A stretch of 64,000 nt of DNA from assembly GCF_014650775.1 (NCBI RefSeq), contig NZ_BMVP01000005.1:372001-436000 (forward strand), in the 5' to 3' direction. The stretch is from Streptomyces cirratus (GTDB taxonomy: Bacteria; Actinomycetota; Actinomycetes; Streptomycetales; Streptomycetaceae). Both the position numbers and the translations under genes were made by a program. Under the pieces are notes generated by a model. It saw nothing but the letters and a program-made list of their open reading frames with translations, searched no databases and was not told the DNA's origin. Shown here one piece after another: positions 1-7,754 of the stretch; position 1 is the stretch's first letter; every line of letters begins with the position of its first letter.

Positions 1-797
1 CCGCCGACGGCGAGGCCGGTCGTACGGTCGCGGAAGGCGAGCGCGAAGACGCCCTTGGCCGGATCCCCGGCCGGCACGGGCGATTCCGTGGCGCTCCAGG
101 TGCGGCCGCGGTCCCCGGAGCGCAGTACGCGCGACACCGCGCCTCCTCCGGTGGCGATCAGGACGTCCCGCGGCCCGGCGGCCACCAGGCACTGCCCGCT
201 CGCGGCGAAGCCCGCCTCGCCCGCCAGCGCCTCGGGCATCCCGGTGGCCGGGAGCGCCTGCCAGCTCCGCCCGCCGTCGTCGGTGGCGAGGAGCCGGAAC
301 CTGCCGTCCACGGGGTCGCTCAGTGCGAGCCCGTGGCGGGCGTCGAAGAAGGTCAGGCAGTCGTAGAAGGCCCGTGGGTCGGTGTTGCGGAAGCTTTCGG
401 TCCATGTCTGCCCGCCGTCCTCGGTGCGCAGCACCCGCGAGGCCTCGCCCTCGCCGATGGACAGGGCGACCGCCCGGCGCTCGTCGAAGGCCTCGATGTC
501 GCGCAGCTCCAGCCCCTGTGCCACCGCTTCCGGCGGGGAGACGTCGCGCCAGCTGCGGCCCCCGTCCGAGGTGCGCAGCACCGTCCCCTTGGAGCCGGCC
601 ACCCAGGCCGCGGAGCGGCTGACCGCCGCGAGCCCGCGGAAGCGGACCGCGTCCTTGCCCGTGGCCTTGAGCGCCCAGCCCGCGCCGCGGAAGTCCCGTG
701 GGACCTCGCCCGGACCCCCCGTGTCCGCCTGCGCGGGAACGGCCGGCGCCGCCACCGCCAGCGCCACCAGGCACATGCCGACTCCCAGAAGTCTCAT
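1..797 (-). CDS. Secreted BNR/WD40-like repeat protein (3' end outside window)
   Basis: The gene reads right to left from an ATG at 797 and runs off the left edge, so its C-terminus is missing. The first 25 or so residues form a typical Sec signal peptide: Met-Arg, a Leu/Val/Ala-rich core, then an A-Q-A type cleavage region. After it come repeated blades with Asp-Gly-Gly-x-(S/T)-Trp turns (S-D-G-G-R-S-W, E-D-G-G-Q-T-W, D-D-G-G-R-S-W, G-D-R-G-R-T-W). These are BNR/sialidase-type Asp boxes, as found in beta-propellers related to the photosystem II assembly factor YCF48 and to exported proteins annotated as oxidoreductases. I see no sialidase catalytic residues and no metal site. The likely place of action is outside the membrane; the substrate is unknown. 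Confidence 0.8.
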   Translation of the reverse strand, partial: MRLLGVGMCLVALAVAAPAVPAQADTGGPGEVPRDFRGAGWALKATGKDAVRFRGLAAVSRSAAWVAGSKGTVLRTSDGGRSWRDVSPPEAVAQGLELRDIEAFDERRAVALSIGEGEASRVLRTEDGGQTWTESFRNTDPRAFYDCLTFFDARHGLALSDPVDGRFRLLATDDGGRSWQALPATGMPEALAGEAGFAASGQCLVAAGPRDVLIATGGGAVSRVLRSGDRGRTWSATESPVPAGDPAKGVFALAFRDRTTGLAVG

Positions 798-871
798 GGC
801 GCGGGAAGCTAACGCACGCCGGATTTCCCGTCCAGGGTGCGTCGGGGCTCCCGCGTTCCTAGGCTGGCGCC

Positions 872-1310
872 ATGCCTCCCGAGGACGAGCATCCGCAGCA
901 CCCGTCGCAGGACCCGAAGCCCTACGCGGGCAAGCACATCACGGTCACGTACGAGACCCGTCGCTGTCTGCACGCCGCCGAATGCGTCGGCGGGCTTCCC
1001 GAGGTCTTCGACTCCGGGCAGCGCCCCTGGGTGCGGCCCGACGGCGCCGAGCCGGAGCGGGTGGCGGAGGTGGTCCGCCGGCCCTTCGGGAGCGCTCCAG
1101 TACCGGCTCGAAGAAGGGCCGGCCGAGGAACCGGACCGGCCGACGAGTGTCGTACGGTCACCGGCCGGCCAGTTGGTCCTGCGCGGCGAACTGAGCGTGA
1201 CCAGGCCGGACGGCACGGTCCGGCGGGAGACCAGGGCGATGCTTTGCGCCTGTGGGGTGAGCGGTAATCAGCCGTACTGCGACCACTCCGGGCCCTGCGG
1301 CCACGACTGA
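872..1310 (+). pseudogene. Frameshifted [4Fe-4S] mono-cluster / CDGSH-type iron-sulfur protein
   Basis: Two reading frames together spell one small iron-sulfur protein. From ATG 872 the first frame gives a YjdI-like (Fer4_19) domain with R-C-L-H-A-A-E-C and R-P-W-V. After the Arg-Arg codons ending at 1081 the frame breaks. In the next frame the sequence resumes as P-S-G-A-L-Q-Y and ends with a CDGSH-like segment, C-A-C-G-V-S-G-N-Q-P-Y-C-D-H-S-G, stopping at 1310. Two missing bases (most simply TG after 1081) explain the break. They remove the Cys of the family's C-P-S-G-A-L motif, and the CDGSH part lacks its usual final His. A -10-like TAGGCT at 860-865 lies 6 nt before the ATG, so the transcript may be leaderless. 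It is either a true pseudogene or a sequencing error. Confidence 0.8.
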
Positions 1311-1487
1311 ACACCTTGCCGCACCCACCCTCTTCGGTCACTCTGTGCGATAGGACGGTCGCGATCAAGCCAATCGGTGACACAGCTCACTCGAATGCGC
1401 CTGCACGGATTTGCCCTTTCGGGCGTCTATCCGGTTGCCGGGTCCCACCCCAAGCCCGGCAGGAGATCCGCCGCAAGGGAGCGAGCC

Positions 1488-1904
1488 TTGATCACTGTCA
1501 TCGAGCAGGCCGTGCAGGCCCGACTGGTCGCCACCGCGCCGAAGGTCGAGACCGTACCCGTCACCCTGTGCTACGACCGTTCGGATCCCTTCGCCGTCCG
1601 GATGGCGTTCCCCGGCCCTGCGACGCTGGAGGGCGTCGAGGTCTCCTGGACCTTCGCGCGCGAGTTGCTGGAGGCCGGACTCCACCGTCCCGCCGGCTCG
1701 GGTGACGTGCGCGTGCGCCCGTACGACCGTGAGCGGACCAGCATCGAGTTCCACGCGCCGGAGGGCGTCGCGATCGTGCTCGTGGGGACCCCCGACCTCC
1801 ACCGGTTCCTGGAGCGGGCCGCGACGGTCACGCCACCGGGGCTGGAGCACCTCTACCTCGACCTTGACCACGGTCTGGCCGAGCTGATGCGCGGCCCCCG
1901 CTGA
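1488..1904 (+). CDS. SsgA-family sporulation/cell division regulator (SALP)
   Basis: A 138-residue protein with the layout of the SsgA-like proteins, which are restricted to morphologically complex actinomycetes and help place septum and peptidoglycan machinery during sporulation. Recognisable features are the N-terminal V-P-V-T-L-C-Y segment with D-P-F-A-V-R-M, the central V-x-W-x-F-A-R-E-L-L helix, and the C-terminal V-x-L-V-G-T-P-D-L hairpin followed by an F-L-x-R-A helix. I chose TTG 1488 because AAGGGA at 1475-1480 is well spaced and the protein then has the usual family length and N-terminus. The upstream in-frame ATG at 1377 would add about 37 residues that do not resemble the family. 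Which SALP (SsgA to SsgG) it is cannot be decided here. Confidence 0.88.
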   Translation: MITVIEQAVQARLVATAPKVETVPVTLCYDRSDPFAVRMAFPGPATLEGVEVSWTFARELLEAGLHRPAGSGDVRVRPYDRERTSIEFHAPEGVAIVLVGTPDLHRFLERAATVTPPGLEHLYLDLDHGLAELMRGPR

Positions 1905-1953
1905 GCTCGCGCCGGCCGGCCGCCCCGGTCGGCCGCCCCCCGCGGTTAATCCG

Positions 1954-1982
1954 TTGCGGGTGGCTCCGGCCGCCCGTAGCTT
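1954..1982 (+). promoter_or_regulatory. Candidate sigma-HrdB-type promoter for the ABC-F gene
   Basis: TTGCGG at 1954-1959 and TAGCTT at 1977-1982 are separated by 17 bp, close to the Streptomyces vegetative consensus (TTGACN, TAGNNT). Transcription would start near 1990, giving a leader of about 130 nt before the ABC-F start at 2122. A leader that long leaves room for attenuation, but I found no convincing leader peptide or hairpin. Confidence 0.45.
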
Positions 1983-2121
1983 CGTAGGCGACCCATTGCC
2001 GCCGAAACGGAGTAGGACATTGCTCTTCTGAGGTTCGAGACACCGACCACGACCACCCTTCACCACCCGTCGGCTGTCTCCCCACGTTGCTCGCACCACT
2101 TCACGCAACCTGGAGGCCTCC

Positions 2122-3774
2122 ATGAGTCTTGTCCCCACCTTCGTCACGTGCTCCGCCCTCTCCTTCGACTGGCCGGACGGAACCCCCGTCCTTGATGACT
2201 TCCAACTGACCGTAGGGCCTGGCCGAACCGGCCTGATCGGTCTCAACGGGTCCGGGAAGTCAACCCTGTTGAGGCTCATCGCGGGAGAACTCACCCCGTC
2301 CGCGGGGCAGGTCTCCGTCGCCGGAACGATCGGCTACCTCCCCCAGAACCTCATCCTCGACACCGCCCTGCGCGTGGACGAGGCGCTCGGCATCCACGCC
2401 GCCCGCACCGCCCTGCACGCCATCGAGGCGGGCGAGGCCACCGAGGCCAACTTCGCCGCCGTCGGCGACGACTGGGACGTGGAGGAACGGGCGCTGGCCA
2501 CGCTCGATTCGCTCGGCCTCGCCCGGATCGGCCTCGACCGCACGGTCGGTGAGCTGTCGGGCGGCGAGGGCGTGCTGCTGCGGCTGGCGGCCCTGCTGCT
2601 CGCCCGCCCCGACGTCCTGCTCCTGGACGAACCCACCAACAACCTGGACCTGCGGGCCCGGCGCCGGCTCTACGCGGCCGTCGAGTCCTGGTCCGGCGTG
2701 CTGGTGGTGGTCAGCCACGACCGCGAGCTGCTGGAGCGGGTCGACCAGATCGCCGACCTGCGCGACGGCGAAGTGCGCTGGTACGGGGGGAACTTCACCG
2801 ACTACGAGGAAGCGCTCGCCACCGAACAGGAGGCGGCCGAGCGGATGGTCCGGGTCGCGGAGGCCGACGTTCAGCGGCAGAAGCGCGAACTCGCCGACGC
2901 CCAGATGAAACTGGCCCGGCGCAAGCGCTACGGCCAGAAGATGTGGGACACCAAGCGCGAGCCGAAGATCGTGATGGGTGCCCGCAAGCGCGCCGCCCAG
3001 GAGTCGGCCGGCAAGCACCGCATCATGCACACCGAGAAGCTGGCGGACGCCCGCGAGCGGCTCGACCAGGCGGTGGAGGCGGTGCGCGACGATGACGAGA
3101 TCCGCATCGAGCTGCCCGCCACCCGGGTGCCGCCGGGGCGGCGGGTCCTGTCCTTCGGCGATCTGCACCCGGCCCACGGACCGGCGATCGCGGGCGAGTG
3201 GGAGCTGCGCGGGCCGGAGCGGATCGCCCTGGTGGGCCGCAACGGCTCGGGGAAGACGTCCCTGCTGCGGACGGTCGCCGGCCTGCTCGCGCCGGTCTCG
3301 GGCGAGGTGTCGGCGCACGTGCCGGCGCGGTTCCTGCCGCAGCGGCTGGACGCCGACGTACTGGACGACGACCGCTCGGTCGTGGAGAACGTGGCGCGGT
3401 ACGCCCCGCACGCCACGAACAACGTGATCCGGGCGCGGCTCGCGCACTTCCTGTTCCGGGGTGCCCGGGCGGACCGGCCCGTCGGCACGCTTTCGGGCGG
3501 CGAGCGGTTCCGGGCGGCGCTGGCGGCGCTGCTGCTGGCGGAGCCGGCGCCGCAGCTGCTGATGCTGGACGAGCCGACGAACAACCTGGACCTGGCGAGC
3601 GTGCGGCAGCTGACCGGCGCCCTGGAGGCGTACGAGGGGGCGCTGCTGGTGGCGAGCCACGACGTGCCGTTCCTGGAGTCGCTGGGAATCACGCGGTGGC
3701 TGCTGCTGGACGGCCGGGCGGGGCTCCGGCCGACGACGGCCGAGGAGGTCCGCGAGTCGCTCTGGCTCGGCTGA
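2122..3774 (+). CDS. ABC-F family ATP-binding protein (no membrane domain)
   Basis: A 550-residue soluble protein with two ABC ATPase domains in one chain. The first Walker A, G-L-N-G-S-G-K-S-T, is at about residues 40-48; the first signature LSGGE and the L-L-L-D-E-P-T-N-N-L-D Walker B follow near 145-175. The second Walker A, G-R-N-G-S-G-K-T-S, is at about 372, with a matching L-S-G-G-E-R-F signature near 456. The Arg/Lys/Glu-rich linker between the domains (about 225-330) corresponds to the P-site tRNA-interaction motif of ABC-F proteins. Such proteins bind the ribosomal E site and act as translation factors or antibiotic-protection proteins. There is no transmembrane segment. The GGAGG at 2111-2115 supports ATG 2122. 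It is a single gene ending in a hairpin. Whether it protects against an antibiotic cannot be read from sequence. Confidence 0.9.
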   Translation: MSLVPTFVTCSALSFDWPDGTPVLDDFQLTVGPGRTGLIGLNGSGKSTLLRLIAGELTPSAGQVSVAGTIGYLPQNLILDTALRVDEALGIHAARTALHAIEAGEATEANFAAVGDDWDVEERALATLDSLGLARIGLDRTVGELSGGEGVLLRLAALLLARPDVLLLDEPTNNLDLRARRRLYAAVESWSGVLVVVSHDRELLERVDQIADLRDGEVRWYGGNFTDYEEALATEQEAAERMVRVAEADVQRQKRELADAQMKLARRKRYGQKMWDTKREPKIVMGARKRAAQESAGKHRIMHTEKLADARERLDQAVEAVRDDDEIRIELPATRVPPGRRVLSFGDLHPAHGPAIAGEWELRGPERIALVGRNGSGKTSLLRTVAGLLAPVSGEVSAHVPARFLPQRLDADVLDDDRSVVENVARYAPHATNNVIRARLAHFLFRGARADRPVGTLSGGERFRAALAALLLAEPAPQLLMLDEPTNNLDLASVRQLTGALEAYEGALLVASHDVPFLESLGITRWLLLDGRAGLRPTTAEEVRESLWLG

Positions 3775-3785
3775 GCAGGGGCGGT

Positions 3786-3810
3786 CGGTGGCCGGCGCGG
3801 CCGGCCACCG
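3786..3810 (+). terminator. Hairpin terminator after the ABC-F gene
   Basis: Two 11-nt perfectly complementary arms (3786-3796 and 3800-3810) enclose a GCG loop 12 nt after the ABC-F stop codon. There is no U tract, as is common for Streptomyces terminators. Confidence 0.6.
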
Positions 3811-3979
3811 CAGCCCCAGGCGCGTCAAGACATCGGCGGCGGACCACCTACGGGCGTGATTTCGGTTCCGATTTGCCCTTTCGCACGCCCTCCCACAGGG
3901 CCTCAAACTGCACATATAACCGGACGTAACCGCCCATAGGTAGGGGTGGGGCTTGGCTGGTCCTTGATGCCGTGCTTAA

Positions 3980-4010
3980 CCTACGACTCCGTAGGCTACG
4001 CAACCGTAGG
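3980..4010. promoter_or_regulatory. Nested palindromic operator upstream of the desaturase
   Basis: CCTACG-N4-CGTAGG (3980-3995) is followed directly by CTACG-N4-CGTAG (3996-4009). The two elements are also direct copies of CTACGNNNCCGTAGG offset by 15 bp, and the junction itself reads CGTAG-g-CTACG. The block ends about 29 bp before the desaturase start, where a TetR-like dimer could block transcription. No tetR gene lies beside it. Confidence 0.7.
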
Positions 4011-4038
4011 TAATTCGCTTGTTCCCCCTGGAGTACCC

Positions 4039-5010
4039 GTGACGATCACCTCCCCCCACCTCAACAGCTCGGAGGCGTGGACCGACGCCAAGTTGCTGTT
4101 CGCGCTGGAAGAGGTGGTCGAAAAGGAACTCAACCGCCATTTGCAGGTCACCAAGGACTGGATGCCCCACGAGTACGTCCCGTGGAGCGACGGCCGCAAC
4201 TTCCCCGGCTTCTTCGAGGACGGCGAGGCCTGGGACCCGGAGCAGTCCAAGGTCACCGACATCGGCAAGATCGCCCTCGTCGTCAACCTGCTGACCGAGG
4301 ACAACCTGCCCAGCTACCACCACGAGATCGCCTCGCTCTTCGGGCGCAACGGCGCCTGGGGCACCTGGGTGCACCGGTGGACCGCCGAGGAGGGCCGCCA
4401 CGGCATCGTGATGCGCGACTACCTCCTGGCGTCGCGCGCCGTGGACCCGGACAAGCTGGAAGCGTTCCGGATGCAGCACATGTCGGAGGGCTTCGAGTCC
4501 GACAACCGGCACTCGATGCTGCACTCCGTGGCGTACGTGGCCTTCCAGGAGCTCGCGACGCGCATCTCGCACCGCAACACCGGCCACCAGTCCGGTGACC
4601 CGGTATGCGACCGGATGCTGGCCCGCATCGCGCAGGACGAGAACCTGCACATGATCTTCTACCGGAACCTGCTGGGCGCCGCCTTCGAGCTGGCCCCGGA
4701 CCTGACGATGCAGGCCGTGCGGGACGTAGTGGTCAACTTCCGGATGCCCGGGCACGGCATGCCGGGCTTCGAGCGGATGGCCGCGCAGATGGCGATCGGC
4801 GGGGTGTACAACCTGCGGATCCACCACGACGACGTGCTGAGCCCCGTGATCCGGTTCTTGAAGATCATGGACATCGACGGTCTCGGCCCCGAGGGGCAGA
4901 AGGCCCAGGAGGAGCTCGGCCTGTTCATGGGCGGCCTGGACTCCGAGGCCCGCAAGTTCGACGAGCGGCTGGCCGCCCGCGCGGCGCGCGTGGCGGCGCG
5001 CAAGGGCTGA
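4039..5010 (+). CDS. Acyl-ACP desaturase (ferritin-like di-iron family)
   Basis: A 323-residue soluble di-iron desaturase that would introduce a cis double bond into saturated acyl-ACP (stearoyl/palmitoyl type). The ligand motifs are in the expected order: a first-helix Glu (A-L-E-E-V-V-E), E-D-N-L-P-S-Y-H, E-E-G-R-H in W-T-A-E-E-G-R-H, and D-E-N-L-H near the middle. These are the E/ExxH pairs of the plant-type FA_desaturase_2 fold also seen in mycobacterial DesA1/DesA2. I chose GTG 4039 because GGAG at 4030-4033 precedes it and homologues begin about there; an upstream in-frame ATG would extend the protein through the palindromic operator. Membrane-lipid fluidity control is the probable role. 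The electron donor is not encoded nearby. Confidence 0.92.
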   Translation: MTITSPHLNSSEAWTDAKLLFALEEVVEKELNRHLQVTKDWMPHEYVPWSDGRNFPGFFEDGEAWDPEQSKVTDIGKIALVVNLLTEDNLPSYHHEIASLFGRNGAWGTWVHRWTAEEGRHGIVMRDYLLASRAVDPDKLEAFRMQHMSEGFESDNRHSMLHSVAYVAFQELATRISHRNTGHQSGDPVCDRMLARIAQDENLHMIFYRNLLGAAFELAPDLTMQAVRDVVVNFRMPGHGMPGFERMAAQMAIGGVYNLRIHHDDVLSPVIRFLKIMDIDGLGPEGQKAQEELGLFMGGLDSEARKFDERLAARAARVAARKG

Positions 5011-5025
5011 TCCACGGCGTTGAAG

Positions 5026-5076
5026 GCCCCGGCTGGGCCATGTGCCCTGCCGGGGCTTCGCCCTGCCGGGGCTTCG
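5026..5076. repeat. Two 16-bp direct repeats with a terminator-like hairpin
   Basis: A 16-bp unit beginning CCCTGCCGGGG occurs twice back to back (5045-5060 and 5061-5076), followed by a degenerate third copy. The GCCGGGGC inside it can pair with GCCCCGGC at 5026-5033, giving a stem just after the desaturase stop. It lies between the desaturase and the converging wbl gene and probably ends transcription. Confidence 0.5.
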
Positions 5077-5153
5077 CCGTGCCGGCTGCGCGCGTCCCGG
5101 GGCCGGGGGCGGGGCCAGGCCCGGGGGCGAAGCCGGGTACGCGCCGCCGCCGG

Positions 5154-5411
5154 TCAGGCGCGGGGACGCAGGGCGAGGCGCTCGGACTCAGAGAGGCCGC
5201 CCCAGACGCCGAAGCGCTCGTCGTTCGCCAGGGCGTACTCCAGGCACGCGGCCCGGCCCTCGCACGCCCCGCACAGCCGCTTCGCGTCGCGCAGCGAGGA
5301 GCCGGGCTCCGGGAAGAAGAAGGCCGGGCCCGTCTGCGCGCACAGGGCGAGGTCGTACCAGGCGGGTGCGGCGGCGGCAGTGGTCGGGCGGTCGCTCGTG
5401 TTCATCGACAT
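5154..5411 (-). CDS. WhiB-family (Wbl) iron-sulfur transcriptional regulator
   Basis: An 85-residue Wbl protein. The four cluster-binding cysteines are present as L-C-A-Q, then R-L-C-G-A-C and A-C-L-E-Y-A, the canonical C-(X)n-CxxC-x5-C arrangement that holds a [4Fe-4S] cluster. The G-V-W-G-G turn and a short basic tail follow. These proteins bind the sigma factor's region 4 and respond to nitric oxide or oxygen during development or stress. The ATG at 5411 has GAGG 9 nt upstream; a second ATG two codons later (5405) is possible. The C-terminal basic region is short, so DNA contact may depend on the sigma factor. It converges on the desaturase gene. The subclass was not assigned. Confidence 0.93.
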   Translation of the reverse strand: MSMNTSDRPTTAAAAPAWYDLALCAQTGPAFFFPEPGSSLRDAKRLCGACEGRAACLEYALANDERFGVWGGLSESERLALRPRA

Positions 5412-5470
5412 GACGGAGATCCTCACCGCCGCCGATGGACGTCCGATCAACGCCTCATCAACACGGTGTC

Positions 5471-6265
5471 TTACGTACCGGGGGCCGGGGCGCTGGTGAT
5501 GACCGCGAAGCGGGCGCCGAAGGGGTCGGCCGCCTTCGCGAAGCGGCCGACGCCCTCCATGGAGAGGGGGGTGAGGCGGACCTTGCCGCCCGACTCCTCC
5601 ACCCGGGCCGCCGTCGCGTCGCAGTCGGCGACCTCGAAGTACGGCGTCCAGTAGGGGCGTTCGGTGTCCTCCACCGGGTCCGTCGCGATCGGAACCAGCC
5701 CGCCGAAGGCCTCCTCGTCGGGCGCGCCGGCCGGCTTGACCATGGTGTAGGTGCCGCCGTCGAACGGCATCTCGGTGGTCTCCCAGGAGAAGACGGCCCG
5801 GTAGAAACCGGCGGCCGCAGCAACATCGGGGGTGTACAGCTCCGTCCAGCACAGGGTGCCGACGGCCGTCACGGCCTCCAGGCCCTCGTGCCGGCCGGGC
5901 TGCCACGCCGCGAAAGCGACGCCCGCCGGGTCGGTGAACACCGCCATGCGGCCGAGGTCCAGTACGTCCATCGGCTCGAACGCGACCGCGCCGCCCGCCT
6001 TCCGCACGGCCGCCGCCGTCGCGTCCAGGTCCGGCGTCTTGAAGTACACCGTCCACGCGGAGGGCCCCTGCTCGGGAGTGACGGTCATCCCGCCCGCGAC
6101 GGTCTTCCCGCCGAGCCGGAACATCCCGTACCCGCCGACCTCCTGACCGCCCGGCTCGTAGTCCCACCCGAACAGGCCCCGGTAGAACCCGGCCGCGCCT
6201 CCGATGTCGGGAGTCCCGAGGTCCAGCCAGTTCGGGGAGCCGTCCCTGTAGTCCGTGCTGAGCAT
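5471..6265 (-). CDS. Two-domain VOC/glyoxalase-like protein
   Basis: A 264-residue protein made of two tandem vicinal-oxygen-chelate domains. Each begins with a W-x-(D/E)-L-x-T-P-D motif followed by A-A-x-F-Y-R-x-(L/V)-F-x-W, and each ends with D-P-x-G-(A/V)-x-F-A. In the known family, paired VOC modules build an open metal- or ligand-binding cup and serve as dioxygenases, glyoxalases or drug-binding resistance proteins. This one resembles the Streptomyces paralogue group often labelled hydroxylase. The substrate cannot be told. The ATG at 6265 is preceded by an AAGGGG-type ribosome binding site. The gene stands alone between the wbl gene and a decayed HAD-like remnant. Confidence 0.85.
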   Translation of the reverse strand: MLSTDYRDGSPNWLDLGTPDIGGAAGFYRGLFGWDYEPGGQEVGGYGMFRLGGKTVAGGMTVTPEQGPSAWTVYFKTPDLDATAAAVRKAGGAVAFEPMDVLDLGRMAVFTDPAGVAFAAWQPGRHEGLEAVTAVGTLCWTELYTPDVAAAAGFYRAVFSWETTEMPFDGGTYTMVKPAGAPDEEAFGGLVPIATDPVEDTERPYWTPYFEVADCDATAARVEESGGKVRLTPLSMEGVGRFAKAADPFGARFAVITSAPAPGT

Positions 6266-6339
6266 GGCCGTACCCCTTCCCTGCGCCGGCGACTGCTGCC
6301 TCCTTCGAGCATGGCACCCCCCACTGACAACGGCCGCCC

Positions 6340-6610
6340 TACGCCCCAGCCCCACCCGCCGTAGCCGGCCCTCGAGCACGCCGAAGTCCGCGCCGGTGAG
6401 CCCCGTACGGGGGTCGACGTGGTGCAGAAGTACCCGGCCGGGGTGGTGCGCGGCCACCCGGTCGCGGTCGTCGGGCGTCCGCCATCCATGTCGTCGCCCA
6501 CACCAGTTCGCAGGGGCAGCGCCGCCAGCCGGGGTCCAACGCGGGATCGAGCCGGTCCAGCAAGGGGTTGCCGCCGGTGCCGGCAGGGCCGCGAGGGCGG
6601 CACGGTCGCA
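6340..6610 (-). pseudogene. Remnant of a HAD-like hydrolase gene
   Basis: No intact reading frame spans this stretch, but fragments in two minus-strand frames resemble one protein family. One frame gives L-D-R-L-D-P-A-L-D-P-G-W and C-E-L-V-W-A-T-T-W-M-A-D-A, the central part of actinobacterial HAD-domain proteins. Another frame gives H-V-D-P-R-T-G-L-T-G-A-D-F near the end, resembling the C-terminal segment of the same family. The nucleophile-bearing N-terminus is missing and the middle is collapsed. This fits a gene that suffered an internal deletion and frameshifts. The call rests on motif memory, so it is moderate. Confidence 0.5.
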
Positions 6611-6629
6611 GCCTACGCAGCGCGGGACG

Positions 6630-7652
6630 TCAGTCGTCGGCGGGTTTGGCGCGGCTGGGTTGGACGCGCTTGGGTTCGCCCGGCATCTTGGGGTAGTCCG
6701 GGGGGTACGGCATGTCGCCCAGGCCGTGGTCCTGTTCCTGGCGGTCCGCGAGCTCCAGGACGGTGTCCAGCGCGAACGCGTGCTCGTCCATGTCGGCGTG
6801 CAGGTCACCGAGTTCCGCGAAGCGCCCCGGCATCGTCACGATGTCGAAGTCCTGCGGCTCCGCGTCGTCCACCTCGTCCCAGCGCAGTGGCGCCGACACC
6901 GGGGCATGGGGGCGGGGGCGGACGGAGTAGGCGGAGGCGATGGTCCGGTCGCGGGCCGTCTGGTTGTAGTCCACGAAGATCCGCTCGCCGCGCTCCTCCT
7001 TCCACCAAGCCGTCGTCACCTTGCCCGGCATCCGCCGTTCCAGCTCCCGGCCCAAGGCGATCGCACACCGCCTGACCTCCGTGAACGTCCACCGCGGGGC
7101 GATCGGCACGAACACGTGCAGCCCGCGCCCGCCCGAGGTCTTCGGCCAGCCGCGCAACCCCACCTCGTCCAGCAGCGCCCGCAGTTCGTGGGCGGCGGCG
7201 ACCGCGTGGTGGTAGTCGGTGCCCGGCTGCGGGTCCAGGTCGATCCGCAGCTCGTCGGGCCGGTCGGTGTCCTCGCGGCGCACCGGCCAGGGGTGGAAGG
7301 TGAGGCAGCCCAGGTTCGCGGCCCACAGGACGGCGGCCGGCTCGGTCGGGCAGATCTCATCGGCCGTGCGCCCGCTGGGGAAGGCGATGTGCGCGGTCGG
7401 GATCCAGTCGGGCAGGTTCTTCGGGGCCCGCTTCTGGAAGAAGGACTCCCCCTCCACCCCTTCCGGATACCGCTCCAGCGTCGTCGGGCGGTCGCGCAGG
7501 GCTCGGGTGATGCCGGGGGCGACGGCCAGGTAGTACTCGGCGACGTCCCGCTTGGTGAGGCCGCGCTCCGGGAAGTACACCTTGTCCGGGCTGGACAGCC
7601 GAACCGTCCGCCCGCCCGCGTCCAGCTCGATCGCATCACGCGCAGCACCCAT
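6630..7652 (-). CDS. LigD-type DNA repair primase-polymerase (PolDom)
   Basis: A 340-residue stand-alone version of the LigD polymerase domain, an archaeo-eukaryotic-primase-fold enzyme that fills ends with ribonucleotides during Ku-dependent non-homologous end joining. Visible signatures are K-V-Y-F-P near the N-terminus, the catalytic carboxylates in R-I-D-L-D-P-Q-P-G, the nucleotide-contacting K-T-S-G-G-R-G-L-H-V-F-V motif, and D-Y-N-Q-T-A-R-D-R-T-I-A-S-A-Y-S-V-R. The start is ATG 7652; a GTG a few codons upstream is possible. It diverges from an ATP-dependent ligase gene across 102 bp, so two activities that are fused in mycobacterial LigD are encoded separately here. No Ku gene is in the window. 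Confidence 0.92.
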   Translation of the reverse strand: MGAARDAIELDAGGRTVRLSSPDKVYFPERGLTKRDVAEYYLAVAPGITRALRDRPTTLERYPEGVEGESFFQKRAPKNLPDWIPTAHIAFPSGRTADEICPTEPAAVLWAANLGCLTFHPWPVRREDTDRPDELRIDLDPQPGTDYHHAVAAAHELRALLDEVGLRGWPKTSGGRGLHVFVPIAPRWTFTEVRRCAIALGRELERRMPGKVTTAWWKEERGERIFVDYNQTARDRTIASAYSVRPRPHAPVSAPLRWDEVDDAEPQDFDIVTMPGRFAELGDLHADMDEHAFALDTVLELADRQEQDHGLGDMPYPPDYPKMPGEPKRVQPSRAKPADD

Positions 7653-7754
7653 GTCCGCCACGGTAGGCGGCCCCGGCCCGGCCCGCACACCGGACGGATC
7701 CGCCCGGGCGCGCACACCGCGCGGCCCCCGACGGGCCGCCGCAGAATCGAAGGC

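Noticed and set aside
2014..2026. Tiny possible leader frame (TTG CTC TTC TGA) with GGAG upstream before the ABC-F gene
   Set aside because: Three codons are too few, and no attenuator hairpin pairs with it, so I could not support an antibiotic-responsive leader.
1365..2294. Long minus-strand open frame under the SsgA-like and ABC-F genes
   Set aside because: It is an Arg/Pro/Gly-rich shadow produced by third-position G/C bias and has no recognisable domain.
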